NCBI RefSeq assembly: GCF_014274685.1
Contig: NZ_CP060393.1
Span: 620,001 to 684,000 of the forward strand
DNA: 64,000 bases
From: Edaphobacter sp. 4G125
GTDB lineage: Bacteria; Acidobacteriota; Terriglobia; Terriglobales; Acidobacteriaceae
Direction of reading: 5' to 3'
Shown: in pieces, positions 17,185 through 26,091 of the stretch
How the letters are laid out: each line of letters opens with the position of its first letter
Position numbering within the stretch: position 1 is the first letter of the stretch
Program-made: the position numbers and the translations under genes
The notes under the pieces: generated by a model
What the model saw: the letters and a program-made list of their open reading frames with translations, nothing else
Told to the model about the DNA's origin: nothing
Database searches by the model: none

Positions 17185-18015
17185 ATGTTTAAATCAGCCG
17201 CTGTCGTGTGTCTTGCTTTTGTGTTCGGCAGTCCTTTGGTTTCTGCACAATCCGGCTTCTTCCATGCCTGGCAGGATCGCGTTCGCTCAACCTCTGCCAA
17301 ACAGCCCGGCTGGCCTATTCCTGTGGTTTCGCCGTCTGCGGTCATTGTTCAACTGGCGCGCGTGGATTTTGTGCGCCAGTACACCTCCACTCATACAACC
17401 ACTTGGAATTATGACAACGGCAAAGGAGTCAACTTCATCCCTTTTGCCCGTACGGAGGTCGACATCAACCTGCCACCTTACATTCAGCACAACTCCAGTG
17501 CTAAAGATGGAGCAGGTGATCTATCTTTTGTTGCGAAATACCGCATGTTCGCTCGTAATGAAGGTGGCAACTACTCCACCGCCGTGCAGATGGCCTTCTC
17601 GGTTCCTACCGGAAGCTACAAAAACGGAACAGCCGTCTCTACGTTGACTCCGACCGTGGTTGGCGGCAAAGGCTTTGGCAAGTTGGTGATCCAGTCTGCC
17701 CTCGGCGGTGTTCTGCCCACTAGTTCTGTGCGGACAATCGGCCGCACGATCTCTTGGAACACTGTGGCGCAATACAAAGTAGGCAAATACTTTTGGCCCG
17801 AACTCGAGGTAAACTCCAGCTTCTATCGCGGCGGACCAAACGATGGACGAAACCAGACCTTCCTGACCCTTGGCCTGATCGTCAGCCGTATCAAGCTGCG
17901 TGAGAATCCCAGAGACAGGCTTGGAATTGTCTTTGGTGGCGGAATGCAGATCGCCACCTCACAGTACCACAGCTATAACCACGGTCTTGTGCTGACCAGC
18001 CGTTTAACCTTCTGA
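17185..18015 (+). CDS. Predicted outer-membrane beta-barrel protein
   Basis: A 276-residue exported protein. The frame is open from 17062, but the ATG at 17185 has GGAGG six bases upstream and starts a good signal peptide (MFKSAAVVCLAFVFGSPLVSAQ), so it is the start. The mature part alternates polar and hydrophobic residues in strands of 8-12, with glycine-rich turns (GDLSFVAKYRMF, AVQMAFSVPTGSYK) and a terminal Phe (...VLTSRLTF). This is like transporter-type barrels of the MetA/phenol-pathway class in proteobacteria. Function is unknown. It lies divergent from nirA and upstream of the HemD-GAF-ANTAR gene on the same strand, so a role in passing nitrogen compounds through the outer membrane is possible but unproven. 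Confidence 0.75.
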   Translation: MFKSAAVVCLAFVFGSPLVSAQSGFFHAWQDRVRSTSAKQPGWPIPVVSPSAVIVQLARVDFVRQYTSTHTTTWNYDNGKGVNFIPFARTEVDINLPPYIQHNSSAKDGAGDLSFVAKYRMFARNEGGNYSTAVQMAFSVPTGSYKNGTAVSTLTPTVVGGKGFGKLVIQSALGGVLPTSSVRTIGRTISWNTVAQYKVGKYFWPELEVNSSFYRGGPNDGRNQTFLTLGLIVSRIKLRENPRDRLGIVFGGGMQIATSQYHSYNHGLVLTSRLTF

Positions 18016-18184
18016 TCGCCTGTAAGGCGCGATGTTTCCCGGAGGCAAAAAGGTTTCGCGTTGCCTCGCGGATACGCTGCGGCTAAAATTTAAATATCTT
18101 CTTGCTCGCTGCCCTGCCCTTGCGCGAGCGCTGTTGCCACGACGCAGCGGAAATAACCCTTGATGATCCTGGATTGGAGGAAGC

Positions 18185-19828
18185 GTGGCGCATGCAAGCT
18201 TCAAGGGGCTCCGTGTCCTTTCCCTGGAGTCCCGCCGTGCGAAAGAAGTCGAAAAGCTGATTCGCACTTATGGCGGCGAGGCCATCGTCGTGCCTTCGAT
18301 GCGCGAGATCGGTCTCGAGTCCAACGAGGCTGCGCTCGAGTTTGCTGCTGGTCTGTTGCGTGGAGACTACGACCTCATCATCTTTCTTACTGGAGTTGGC
18401 GTTCGCACTCTTCTCAACGTTGTTCAGGAGCGGTTCGACCGCGAGGAATTCCTCGCCGCTCTTCGCAACGTAAAGATTGCCGCTCGTGGAGCGAAACCTG
18501 CGACAGCCTTACGTGAACTTAAGATTCCTGTGCACGTTGTCTCCGAAGAGCCGAGCACTTGGCGAGAGATGTTACAAGCCATCGATGCAAAGTATGGTGA
18601 CTCCCTTGCACAGATGAACGTTGTCCTTCAGGAATACGGCGCCTCGAACCCCGAGCTTCTGACCGAGCTCAGCGGCCGCTGCCAAAGTCTCGCCAAGGTT
18701 CCTGTCTATCAGTGGGCGTTACCCGAAGATTTGCAACCTCTGCGCGAGGCTGTCTCAGGACTCCTTAATGGTTCGATCGATGTCGTTCTGTTTATGACTG
18801 CCGTACAGGTCATCCATCTATTTCAAGTCGCTGAACAGATGGGAGTCGCTGATCAACTGCCTGAAGCGTTGCAATCCATCGTGATCCTCTCGATCGGCCC
18901 GACAACCTCTGAAGAGCTAGCACACTATGAAATCCAACCAGACTTTGAGCCTTCTCGGCCCAAGATGGGCTTTCTGGTCAATGAAGCTGCGCAATACTCT
19001 GTTCGTCTGCGGGAAGAAAAGCGCAATCGCAGGATTGAAGGTGTCATTGCCGAGACCGTTGAGGCCGAAGAGACTCCAAAATCCGTGCGCCGCGTTGCTC
19101 CTTCCACCCCGACCATGGCTGGATTCCGCGATGGTTTGGCCCAGATCGACTTTCTTCACGAGATTAGCAGCCGTATCGCCGCGGCCGACTCTCTTCATCT
19201 TGTACTCGATCGCATCGTCAGCTTTATCTCAGGCGTGATTCCATGCGATTCCTGCTTCATCTATGTGCTTGAGGGCGACAACCTCGTCATGCGCGCCTCC
19301 AAAAACCCTCATGCCGATCTGGTTGATCAGATCGATATTCAGATCGGGCAGGGAGTTACCGGATGGGTTGCCAAGCATCGTCAACCGGTCGCACTCGCAT
19401 CTGGAGCATCGAACGATCCTCGCTTCAAGGCATTCAAAGGGCTGCCGGAAGATCACTTTGAAGCCATGCTTTGCACGCCCATCATGTGCGCCGGACGCGT
19501 CGTTGGCGTCATTAACCTGCAGCATCGATTGCCCTATCGGCATACAACGCACGAGGTTCGTCTACTCTCCACGCTTGGAGCGCTCGTGGGGGCCGAGATC
19601 GAGCGGGCTCGCCTGGAGACGGAAAACGCTCAGCTTGCCAACCGGCTCGAAACCCGGAAGGCAGTTGATCGCGCCAAGAGCATCCTGCAACGCGATCTTT
19701 CGCTCAGCGAAGACGAGGCCTACCAGATGATGCATCGCGAGAGCCGCCAGCGTCGTAAGTCCATGCGCGAGATCGCCGATGCCATCCTGCTCTCAGAGGA
19801 GCTGCGCCGCGCACAGACAACCACCTAG
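18185..19828 (+). CDS. HemD-GAF-ANTAR fusion: predicted RNA-binding antitermination regulator of nitrate assimilation
   Basis: A 547-residue protein with three parts. Residues about 5-270 form a uroporphyrinogen-III synthase (HemD)-like bilobed fold (KGLRVLSLESRRAKEVEKLI; DYDLIIFLTGVGVRTLL; IDVVLFMTAVQVIHLF; SIGPTTSEELAHYEI). Residues about 318-465 are a GAF sensor (GVTGWVAKHRQPVAL, MLCTPIMCAGRVVGVINLQH). Residues about 484-538 are an ANTAR domain (LETRKAVDRAKSILQ, EAYQMMHRESRQRRKSM). ANTAR proteins such as NasR and NasT bind paired hairpins in nitrate-operon leaders and prevent termination. HemD makes the precursor of siroheme, the cofactor of NirA. The HemD-like part may sense or make a tetrapyrrole; catalysis cannot be judged from sequence. 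The start is GTG with GGAGG upstream. Domain calls are firm, the target operon is inferred from proximity. Confidence 0.88.
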   Translation: MAHASFKGLRVLSLESRRAKEVEKLIRTYGGEAIVVPSMREIGLESNEAALEFAAGLLRGDYDLIIFLTGVGVRTLLNVVQERFDREEFLAALRNVKIAARGAKPATALRELKIPVHVVSEEPSTWREMLQAIDAKYGDSLAQMNVVLQEYGASNPELLTELSGRCQSLAKVPVYQWALPEDLQPLREAVSGLLNGSIDVVLFMTAVQVIHLFQVAEQMGVADQLPEALQSIVILSIGPTTSEELAHYEIQPDFEPSRPKMGFLVNEAAQYSVRLREEKRNRRIEGVIAETVEAEETPKSVRRVAPSTPTMAGFRDGLAQIDFLHEISSRIAAADSLHLVLDRIVSFISGVIPCDSCFIYVLEGDNLVMRASKNPHADLVDQIDIQIGQGVTGWVAKHRQPVALASGASNDPRFKAFKGLPEDHFEAMLCTPIMCAGRVVGVINLQHRLPYRHTTHEVRLLSTLGALVGAEIERARLETENAQLANRLETRKAVDRAKSILQRDLSLSEDEAYQMMHRESRQRRKSMREIADAILLSEELRRAQTTT

Positions 19829-19862
19829 GGTGTATCGACAGATTCGATCGTCTATTCACAAT

Positions 19863-19927
19863 GTGTCATCCTGAGCGGAATTTGGTGTGCTTTAGCGCGC
19901 CAAATTGAAGTCGAAGGATCTGCGGTT
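19863..19927 (+). repeat. Dispersed intergenic repeat, copy 1 (GTGTCATCCTGAGCGG...)
   Basis: Begins GTGTCATCCTGAGCGG and ends GTCGAAGGATCTGCGGTT. The middle is a small inverted repeat (AATTTGG...CCAAATT). Related copies lie at 62203-62247 and 63711-63744 on the other strand. A second, shorter relative (GTGTCATTTCGATCG...) follows at about 19941-19971. Confidence 0.75.
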
Positions 19928-20017
19928 GCGCCCTTGCCCAGGTGTCATTTCGATCGCGCAATCGAGAAATCCCCGCATTCATCTATCGGTTGACATATCT
20001 GCGATGTCCCGACTCGT

Positions 20018-20452
20018 TCAAATCCAGGTAATGGTCGCAGCATCCTCTTTGCCCACAAAATATTTGTCCAGCGCCCGGCTGAAGATCAGGTCCTCTTCCG
20101 ACATGCTTGCCGCATGTGCAAACAACGTCATACTCGAATGGAATTTCAGATCGTCTGGATATCCGAAGATCTCGATAGCTGTCTTTCCTTCCAGATTGAG
20201 GACAATACCTGTGCACTCTCGAAGCCTTGTTCCGAGGATGGGATGTTCCAGGTAGGCCTTCGCTTCCTCTAGGGAAGAGATGGCATAACGCTCCGCCATC
20301 TCGCTCGACCCAAGCCCCTGGATCTGCGGAAAGATAAACCACATCCAGTGGCTGCGTTTTTTGCCCGCACGCAACTCAGCTTGAGCCTGGTCGTAGACGT
20401 TTTCCTGGGCCGCCAGAAACCGCTCCAGGTCGTGCGAGTTCTCGTGTGCCAT
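20018..20452 (-). CDS. DUF1810 family protein
   Basis: A 144-residue soluble protein that matches DUF1810 in length and wording: LERFLAAQENVYDQAQAEL, the conserved SHWMWFIFPQIQGLGSS, and HPILGTRLRECTGIVL. No enzymatic activity is established for this family, which is mostly alpha-helical. It has no signal peptide and stands alone between the dispersed repeat region and the EamA exporter gene, in the same direction as the latter but 84 bases downstream. Function unknown. Confidence 0.85.
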   Translation of the reverse strand: MAHENSHDLERFLAAQENVYDQAQAELRAGKKRSHWMWFIFPQIQGLGSSEMAERYAISSLEEAKAYLEHPILGTRLRECTGIVLNLEGKTAIEIFGYPDDLKFHSSMTLFAHAASMSEEDLIFSRALDKYFVGKEDAATITWI

Positions 20453-20536
20453 GGTTCTTCCTCATTCAAAAGATCAGGGCCAAATCTCGTTTACTTTAGA
20501 TGCTTACGGCAGAGGTTGTTTTGCCGCATAACGAGA

Positions 20537-21445
20537 TTACTTCTTGGCTCGCAGAATTAGAAATACGCTCACCAGTACCAGCGCCGCTCCCATCGCCATT
20601 CGTGGCGTAATCGCTTCCCCGGCAACGAAGTATCCCAGGGCCACAGCTACAACCGGGTTTACATACGCATAGCTGGAGACTGTGCTCGCCGGCATCTTCT
20701 GCACAAGCCACACATAAGCCGTAAATGCCAGCAACGATCCAAAGGTAATCAGATAACCGATTGCCAATGCTGCCCTGAGCGAAACATGTGGCCACGGATG
20801 AAGTTCACCAAACCCCGCCGACAGCAACAGCAGCACTGCACCGCCGATCATCATCGCACCGCCTGAAGTCATGGGGCGAGATTCCGGAAGCGTCAGCTTC
20901 CTGCTCAACACCGTGCCAAGACACCACCCTGCCGTTCCGACCAGAATGGCGACACACGGCAGGACTGGCAGCGGTTGGCGCGCATCCGGCATCATCAGTA
21001 CGCCGACGCCACCAAAACCCAGGATTACTGCACTTACTAGGCTCCAGCGAAACGGCTGCATCCGGAAGACGAAGATCTCCAGAGCAATCGTCATCAGCGG
21101 AACTGTTGCCGATAGAACAGCCGCAATTCCCGAGGGGACAGACTTTTCAGCCCAGAACAGTAAGCCATAGTCCAACACGAACATCAGGGAGCCCATCAGT
21201 GCCAGACTCTTCCATTGACGTGCGTTCGGCCATGGCGTGCCCTTTGCCAGCATCCAGCCGAAGAGCACGGTTCCGGCAACGAACATGCGCGTTCCTGCCG
21301 CAAATAACGGCGGGACCTCTGCGACGGCGATTCGGATGGCAAGAAACGTCGTGCCCCAGAGGATGTAGATCGCCAGAAAAGCGAGAAGCACTCCCAGGTC
21401 AATAGATTTTTTTCGTTCTGAAGTGCTAACCATCAAATTCGACAT
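20537..21445 (-). CDS. EamA/DMT-superfamily exporter (YedA-like)
   Basis: A 302-residue inner-membrane protein with ten hydrophobic helices forming two EamA repeats. The first repeat opens with LLAFLAIYILWGTTFLAIR and carries the family's RMFVAGTVLF. The second ends with YVNPVVAVALGYFVAGEAITP, the typical YedA/RhaT-like signature. Members export amino acids, metabolites or drugs by proton exchange. The gene is divergently transcribed from a CGNR-type regulator, and an 11-bp-arm palindrome lies between them, so it is probably the regulator's target. Substrate unknown. Confidence 0.9.
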   Translation of the reverse strand: MSNLMVSTSERKKSIDLGVLLAFLAIYILWGTTFLAIRIAVAEVPPLFAAGTRMFVAGTVLFGWMLAKGTPWPNARQWKSLALMGSLMFVLDYGLLFWAEKSVPSGIAAVLSATVPLMTIALEIFVFRMQPFRWSLVSAVILGFGGVGVLMMPDARQPLPVLPCVAILVGTAGWCLGTVLSRKLTLPESRPMTSGGAMMIGGAVLLLLSAGFGELHPWPHVSLRAALAIGYLITFGSLLAFTAYVWLVQKMPASTVSSYAYVNPVVAVALGYFVAGEAITPRMAMGAALVLVSVFLILRAKK

Positions 21446-21455
21446 AGATGGTTAC

Positions 21456-21489
21456 CATCTTTACAGTCTCTAGCTAACCTGTAAAGATG
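21456..21489. promoter_or_regulatory. Operator-like palindrome in the EamA/CGNR divergent promoter
   Basis: CATCTTTACAG (21456-21466) and CTGTAAAGATG (21479-21489) are exact complements separated by 12 bases, and an ATGGT-t-ACCAT element adjoins at 21448-21458. The position between two divergent starts makes it a likely binding site for the CGNR regulator. Confidence 0.65.
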
Positions 21490-21514
21490 CTTTTGGAGGT
21501 TACCCAGAAGAAGA

Positions 21515-22117
21515 GTGACGAAACCATTTGAGCTCGTCGCCAGCCACCCCGTCCTGGATTTTGTGAATACGCTGGACTGGCGTTTTCGTGAATCCGGATC
21601 GGAGGAGTTGCTGGCCGATTACTCCGACCTTCTGCGTTTCGCGGCACAGGCCAATCTGCTTACGGCAGAGCAGCATCGCCGTCTGCGCCGTTCTTCGACA
21701 GAAAACGATCCGGCGCAGGTCTTTCGTCGCGCGATTGAATTGCGTGAGGCGATGGCGCAGGTCTTTTATGCGCTGGTCGATGGAGTTGTGCCTCCAGTCG
21801 CTGCGACCCTCAAGCTCGACCAGTATCTCCACATGGCGCAGACCAATCGCAGGCTCCGCTGGAATAAGTCTCGTTTTGAATTGTCCTGGTCTGCGGGTGA
21901 GGATTCGGAGTTGCAGCTTCCACTCTGGCTGTTGGCTCAGTCTGCTTCCGAGCTGCTGATTGCCGAAGCCGCGCAGCGAGTCAGCGCCTGCGCCAATCTG
22001 GAGTGCCGCTGGCTGTTTCTCGATACCACTAAAAACCACACGCGCCGCTGGTGCGATATGAAGATCTGCGGAAATCGTATGAAGGTACGGCGCTTCAAAG
22101 CCCATCGTCAGGCGTAA
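21515..22117 (+). CDS. CGNR zinc-finger / ABATE-domain transcription regulator
   Basis: A 200-residue protein starting at GTG 21515. The N-terminal ABATE (stress-induced, DUF1470) domain opens with the usual HPVLDFVNTLDWRF. The C-terminal zinc finger holds CANLECRWLFLD, RWCDMKICGNRMKVRRF, with the diagnostic C-G-N-R. These proteins are predicted DNA-binding regulators that often control a neighbouring transporter or detoxification gene. Here the neighbour is the divergent EamA exporter, with a strong palindrome between. Ligand unknown. Confidence 0.88.
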   Translation: MTKPFELVASHPVLDFVNTLDWRFRESGSEELLADYSDLLRFAAQANLLTAEQHRRLRRSSTENDPAQVFRRAIELREAMAQVFYALVDGVVPPVAATLKLDQYLHMAQTNRRLRWNKSRFELSWSAGEDSELQLPLWLLAQSASELLIAEAAQRVSACANLECRWLFLDTTKNHTRRWCDMKICGNRMKVRRFKAHRQA

Positions 22118-22192
22118 ATCCACCTCGATCGACTATCCTGTAAGAGACACCTTTTTTGAGCCGAATGCGCTCGACGGAATAGAGGAACTCCC

Positions 22193-23290
22193 TTGCCTTT
22201 GAACTGTGGAATCGTCGGGCTGCCCAATGTGGGCAAGTCCACCATCTTCAACGCCCTTACCTCGGCCAAGGCCCAGGCGGCGAACTATCCCTTCTGTACC
22301 ATCGATCCCAACACCGGCACCGTGACTGTACCGGATGAACGGCTGGATCAGATCACTAAACTCGTCGTTCCGAACCGGACGGTCCCCACCACGATGGAGT
22401 TCATCGACATCGCCGGTCTGGTACAGGGAGCCAGCAAAGGCGAAGGGCTCGGCAACCAGTTCCTCGGTCACATCCGTGCCACCGATGCCATCGCGCACGT
22501 GGTGCGCTGCTTTGACGATCCCGAAGTCGTCCACGTCGCCGGATCTGTAAACCCATTGAATGATATCGACGTCATCAACACTGAGCTGATGCTGGCCGAT
22601 CTCGATACCGTCGAGAAGCGCTCGCAGCGTGTCGAGAAGATGGCCCGCAACACACAGGATCCGAAGATCAAGGCCGAGGCATCTGCAGTGGCGAAGTTGA
22701 AGGCAACGTTGGAAGCAGGGAAGCCTGCTCGCACCGCCGACCTGACCGATGACGAATGGTCCGCCGCGCGAGAGCTCTTCCTCATCACAGCAAAGCCGCA
22801 GCTCTATGTTGCGAACGTGGATGAAGCAGCTTTGACAACCGGCAACGCCTACACCGAGGCCGTCGAAAAGCGTGCTGCTGAAGAGGGGTCGCAGGTCGTT
22901 CGCATCTGCGGCGCACTCGAGGCCGAAATTGCCCAGCTTGAGCCAGCGGAGCGTACGGAGTTCCTCGAATCGGTCGGCCTCAAGGAGCCGGGACTTAACC
23001 GGCTGATTCACTCGGCTTATCGACTGCTCGACCTGATTACTTACTTTACCTCCGGCGTGCAAGAGGTCCGTGCCTGGACTATTCGTAGGGGAACGAAAGC
23101 TCCCGGAGCTGCTGGAGTGATCCACTCAGACTTCGAGCGCGGCTTTATCAAAGCTGATTGCTACTCCTGCGACGACCTCTTCAAATACGGCAGCGAGCAG
23201 GCCGTCAAAGAGAAGGGCCTGCTACGTTCGGAAGGCAAAGAGTACGTTGTGAAGGACGGTGACATCCTATTCTTCAAGTTCAACGTCTAG
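22193..23290 (+). CDS. ychF: Redox-regulated ribosome-associated ATPase YchF (OLA1 family)
   Basis: A 365-residue cytoplasmic P-loop protein of the Obg-related YchF family, which binds ribosomes and hydrolyses ATP in preference to GTP. The Walker A motif is GLPNVGKST (residues 9-17). The C-terminal TGS domain includes [16 protein letters not shown] wording ([20 protein letters not shown]) and the family's end [12 protein letters not shown]...[13 protein letters not shown]. The start is TTG at 22193 with AGAGGA upstream. It gives [15 protein letters not shown], as expected for the family; no ATG or GTG is better placed. Length is normal. It stands as a single gene. Confidence 0.97.
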   Translation: MPLNCGIVGLPNVGKSTIFNALTSAKAQAANYPFCTIDPNTGTVTVPDERLDQITKLVVPNRTVPTTMEFIDIAGLVQGASKGEGLGNQFLGHIRATDAIAHVVRCFDDPEVVHVAGSVNPLNDIDVINTELMLADLDTVEKRSQRVEKMARNTQDPKIKAEASAVAKLKATLEAGKPARTADLTDDEWSAARELFLITAKPQLYVANVDEAALTTGNAYTEAVEKRAAEEGSQVVRICGALEAEIAQLEPAERTEFLESVGLKEPGLNRLIHSAYRLLDLITYFTSGVQEVRAWTIRRGTKAPGAAGVIHSDFERGFIKADCYSCDDLFKYGSEQAVKEKGLLRSEGKEYVVKDGDILFFKFNV

Positions 23291-23587
23291 TGAACGCTGA
23301 ATTTGGGATAGAGTGCGATTCTGGTCGAAATGCCACGCAGATACCCTTTGTTAGCAATAAGTTATCTTGATAATTTGAGAGTATCTCCGATACATCTTTC
23401 CACGCAGAAGGCAACTTATTTAGTTTAATTGTTGTTATAAATGGGTGTAGTATTTTTTGCGCCATTGCAATTTTTTGCAGTCATGTTTCCCTGTGGTTTG
23501 TTTGCATAGAGGCTTTGGATGTCTCTTCGGTTGGAGTAAATCCCAACAAATGGAGGCGTATCGCAGTTTCTGTGCGAAACGAAAAAA
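23291..23587. other. AT-rich intergenic region upstream of the DUF4382 lipoprotein
   Basis: Non-coding and markedly AT-rich compared with its surroundings. It contains TTGCAA-N3-TTTGCA-like symmetry near 23466-23480. Two mutually exclusive small hairpins (CGCA...TGCG and GTTTC...GAAAC, about 23563-23582) occur just before the start codon. No gene or known RNA recognised. Confidence 0.5.
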
Positions 23588-24997
23588 ATGAAAAGCAAAA
23601 TTTGGGCTTTTTTCCTGGTAGTAAGCTTTACCGTCGCCGGAGTAGGAATTCTAGCTTGTGGTGACAGTTCTTCTTCAGGTACCGGGACAGGAATGGTGAA
23701 GGTCAGCATTAGCGATCCGGCAACATGTGCGGGCCCAAGTGGCCCGTTTTCTCATGTGTACGTAACCATTACTGATGTTCAGGCGAACGTTAGTTCCACC
23801 GCAGGAAATAGCGACTCAGGTTGGAAGGATCTGACTCCTAATCTCTCGAAACAACCTCAACAGATCGACCTTCTCGGACAGGCGAGTAATAATTGTTTTC
23901 TGGCAACACTTGGAGATGTCCAGCAACTCCAGGCAGGAAATTATCAGCAGATTCGATTGATTCTTGCCGACAACAACACCACTATTGCCAATAGTCCCTG
24001 TGGCAACTCAGCGAATTGTGTCATTTTGGCCTCAGACAATAGCGTGCATACACTTCAGCTTTCGAGCGAGACCAAAACAGGTCTGAAGATTCCTTCCGGC
24101 CAGATTGCCTCAGGTGGCTTTAATGTCACGGCGGGGCAGACCAAGGATCTCAATATTGATTTCGATACGTGTGCGTCCATTGTGCAGAATGGCAACGGAC
24201 AGTTTCGCCTGAAGCCGGTGCTCCATGCAGGAGAAGTCAGTACAACCTCTACATCGATTAACGGTAAAGTGCTCGACAAAACGACCGGCAGCCCTGTAAA
24301 TGGCACCGTATTAGTCGCTTTGGAGCAGAAGGATGCTACCGGTGTAGACCGTATCGTGATGTCCACGCTGGCAAACGTTGATGGTAGCTTCGTCTTCTGC
24401 CCGATTCCAGCAGGAACTTACGACGTTGTGATCGTCGGCGTACGTTCGGACGGAATAGCGTACCAGCCATCCATTGTCACCTCCATTACCAACGGAGAGA
24501 CGACTGGCAATGTCAATCTGTACGTCGCAACTGTGGGAACGCAGGGTAGCGCAACTCTTCAAGGAGCTGTTACTTCAGAGAACAGCGTGAACGCCGGTAC
24601 TGTTGTCGATGTTGCATTGAGTGCATTGGAGACTGTGGGAACGGCGACGCAGGCCGCCACCTACACCATTCCGCTGCTTCCGACAGCAACGCAGCACTCG
24701 GCCACGTTGTCCCTGTCAACGCAGTCGTCGACCAGCTGTGGAGCGGGTGGGGATTGTGTGAACTACACAATGACGCTTCCAGCCGGCGGTTCCTACGTCG
24801 GTACCTATTCGTCCAGCGGAGTGACGTTGACACAGAGCGCCCCTCTGGCTACATATGTTGTAGACGGTATAGCCTTTGTGAGCTCTTCGGGTGGCCAGAT
24901 GAATTGCTCACCCTCTGAGCAGAAGACGCAGGCCTATGCGCTGTCGAACAACTTCTCCATTTCTGTGGGAACCCTGGCATTCACTCAATGCCAGTGA
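23588..24997 (+). CDS. DUF4382 lipoprotein with carboxypeptidase-regulatory-like domain
   Basis: A 469-residue predicted lipoprotein: signal peptide MKSKIWAFFLVVSF... and a lipobox ending in Cys24 (VGILAC), then a Ser/Gly/Thr linker. Residues about 36-215 match DUF4382 (GMVKVSISDPATC, HVYVTITDVQANV, LQAGNYQQIRLIL). A beta-sandwich of the carboxypeptidase-regulatory kind follows at about 222-310 (INGKVLDKTTGSPVNGTVLVAL, FCPIPAGTYDVVIVG). The C-terminal 150 residues are Thr/Ser-rich with four cysteines that may form disulfides. Such proteins are common in Acidobacteria and Bacteroidetes as surface or periplasmic proteins; function is unknown. No strong Shine-Dalgarno is visible, only a purine run before the ATG. 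A shared terminator follows. Confidence 0.85.
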   Translation: MKSKIWAFFLVVSFTVAGVGILACGDSSSSGTGTGMVKVSISDPATCAGPSGPFSHVYVTITDVQANVSSTAGNSDSGWKDLTPNLSKQPQQIDLLGQASNNCFLATLGDVQQLQAGNYQQIRLILADNNTTIANSPCGNSANCVILASDNSVHTLQLSSETKTGLKIPSGQIASGGFNVTAGQTKDLNIDFDTCASIVQNGNGQFRLKPVLHAGEVSTTSTSINGKVLDKTTGSPVNGTVLVALEQKDATGVDRIVMSTLANVDGSFVFCPIPAGTYDVVIVGVRSDGIAYQPSIVTSITNGETTGNVNLYVATVGTQGSATLQGAVTSENSVNAGTVVDVALSALETVGTATQAATYTIPLLPTATQHSATLSLSTQSSTSCGAGGDCVNYTMTLPAGGSYVGTYSSSGVTLTQSAPLATYVVDGIAFVSSSGGQMNCSPSEQKTQAYALSNNFSISVGTLAFTQCQ

Positions 24998-25002
24998 TAA
25001 CT

Positions 25003-25040
25003 AAAACAAGAGCGGAGCCTTATGGCTCCGCTCTTGTTTT
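25003..25040. terminator. Bidirectional terminator between DUF4382 gene and rplI
   Basis: 17-bp perfect arms (25003-25019 and 25024-25040) around a TTAT loop. A-runs and T-runs flank it on both sides, so it can stop both convergent transcripts. Confidence 0.95.
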
Positions 25041-25056
25041 CTCGTTATCTGCCGAA

Positions 25057-25539
25057 TTAGCTAACAGCAGGAGCCTGTACTGCCTCGGCCTCGGGCTGGT
25101 CGCTCTTGACGACAACCTTTACGTGGCTGGTGACTTCGCGGTGCAGCTTCACCGGAACGTGGTACTCGCCCAGGCTCTTGAGGGGCTCATCGAGCGCGAT
25201 CTTACGGCGATCGATGGTGTAGCCCTTGGCCTCGAGCTCGTGCGCGATGTCGCTCGAGGTCACCGAGCCAAACAGGTGGTCGTGCTCGCCCACCTTGCGC
25301 TCGAAGATCAGTTCGACTTCGCCGAGCTGATTGGAAAGTCCCTCGGCGTCGACCTTCTCCTTCGCGGACTTGCGAAGGGCCGAGGCTTTCATCTGCTCGA
25401 TCACGGCCTTGTTTGCCTTGGTCGCTTCAATTGCGAGCTTCTGCGGCAGCAGGTAGTTACGCCCATAGCCCTCAGCGACTTTGACGACGTCGCCGCGATG
25501 GCCGAGCTTGTTGATGTCTTCCTTCAGAATGACTTCCAT
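25057..25539 (-). CDS. rplI: 50S ribosomal protein L9
   Basis: A 160-residue large-subunit protein with the L9 N-terminal RNA-binding domain (MEVILKEDINKLGHRGDVVKVAEGYGRNYLLP), a connecting helix and a C-terminal domain (VTSSDIAHELEAKGYTIDRRKI). The frame is open 25 codons upstream, but the canonical Met is at 25539. The C-terminus has a short acidic/Ala tail. It is last in the rpsF-rpsR-rplI cluster and is followed by the bidirectional terminator. Confidence 0.98.
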   Translation of the reverse strand: MEVILKEDINKLGHRGDVVKVAEGYGRNYLLPQKLAIEATKANKAVIEQMKASALRKSAKEKVDAEGLSNQLGEVELIFERKVGEHDHLFGSVTSSDIAHELEAKGYTIDRRKIALDEPLKSLGEYHVPVKLHREVTSHVKVVVKSDQPEAEAVQAPAVS

Positions 25540-25591
25540 TGCAATCTCCAATTCGTTCTCAGGCCGTATGTCAGGGGCGGCCTGCAAAAAG

Positions 25592-25927
25592 TTAGTAGCG
25601 CGTGGCAAAGGCAAGCAGGGCGATGTTGCGCGACTGCTTAATCGCCAGCGAGAGGTGGCGCTGATGGCGCGTGCAAACGCCGGTCAGACGGCGCGGAACG
25701 ATCTTGCCTCGCTCGGCGACAAAGCCCTGCAGCAGGCGAACATCGCGGTAGGAGATGGCTTCGATCTTCTCGGTGCAGAACTTGCAGACTTTTTTGCGGC
25801 GGAAGAACTTGCGTCCGCCAGGGCCGCCCGCACCGGGAGCGCCGGCGGGTCGAGCCGGACGACCTGCGCCAGAAGCAGGACGGGAAGTTTGTTCAGGAGA
25901 TGGTGTGCTGGTAGTTTCGTCAGCCAT
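25592..25927 (-). CDS. rpsR: 30S ribosomal protein S18
   Basis: A 111-residue small-subunit protein. The conserved S18 core ([57 protein letters not shown]) is preceded by an unusually long 38-residue Pro/Ala/Gly-rich N-terminal tail. It carries the zinc-ribbon-like CKFC and a downstream Cys (C+ form). It binds S6 in the platform; rpsF is 164 bases upstream. The ssb gene that often lies between them is absent here. Confidence 0.98.
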   Translation of the reverse strand: MADETTSTPSPEQTSRPASGAGRPARPAGAPGAGGPGGRKFFRRKKVCKFCTEKIEAISYRDVRLLQGFVAERGKIVPRRLTGVCTRHQRHLSLAIKQSRNIALLAFATRY

Positions 25928-26091
25928 GGGTTGAATTCCTCTCTTCTTTTCGTTGGGCCTTTTGTCGCTCCAGCCACGCGGTGGTGTCTTTGGACATGCT
26001 GCCCTTGCGGGCGGTACGGAAGCGGTTCGAGGCGGTTCGTTGTCAATTTGCGATGCCTCATGGCAACGCAGAACTTATTGCGGCCGCAATC

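Noticed and set aside
22133-23125. 330-codon minus-strand frame opposite ychF
   Set aside because: Shadow of ychF; no domain recognisable.
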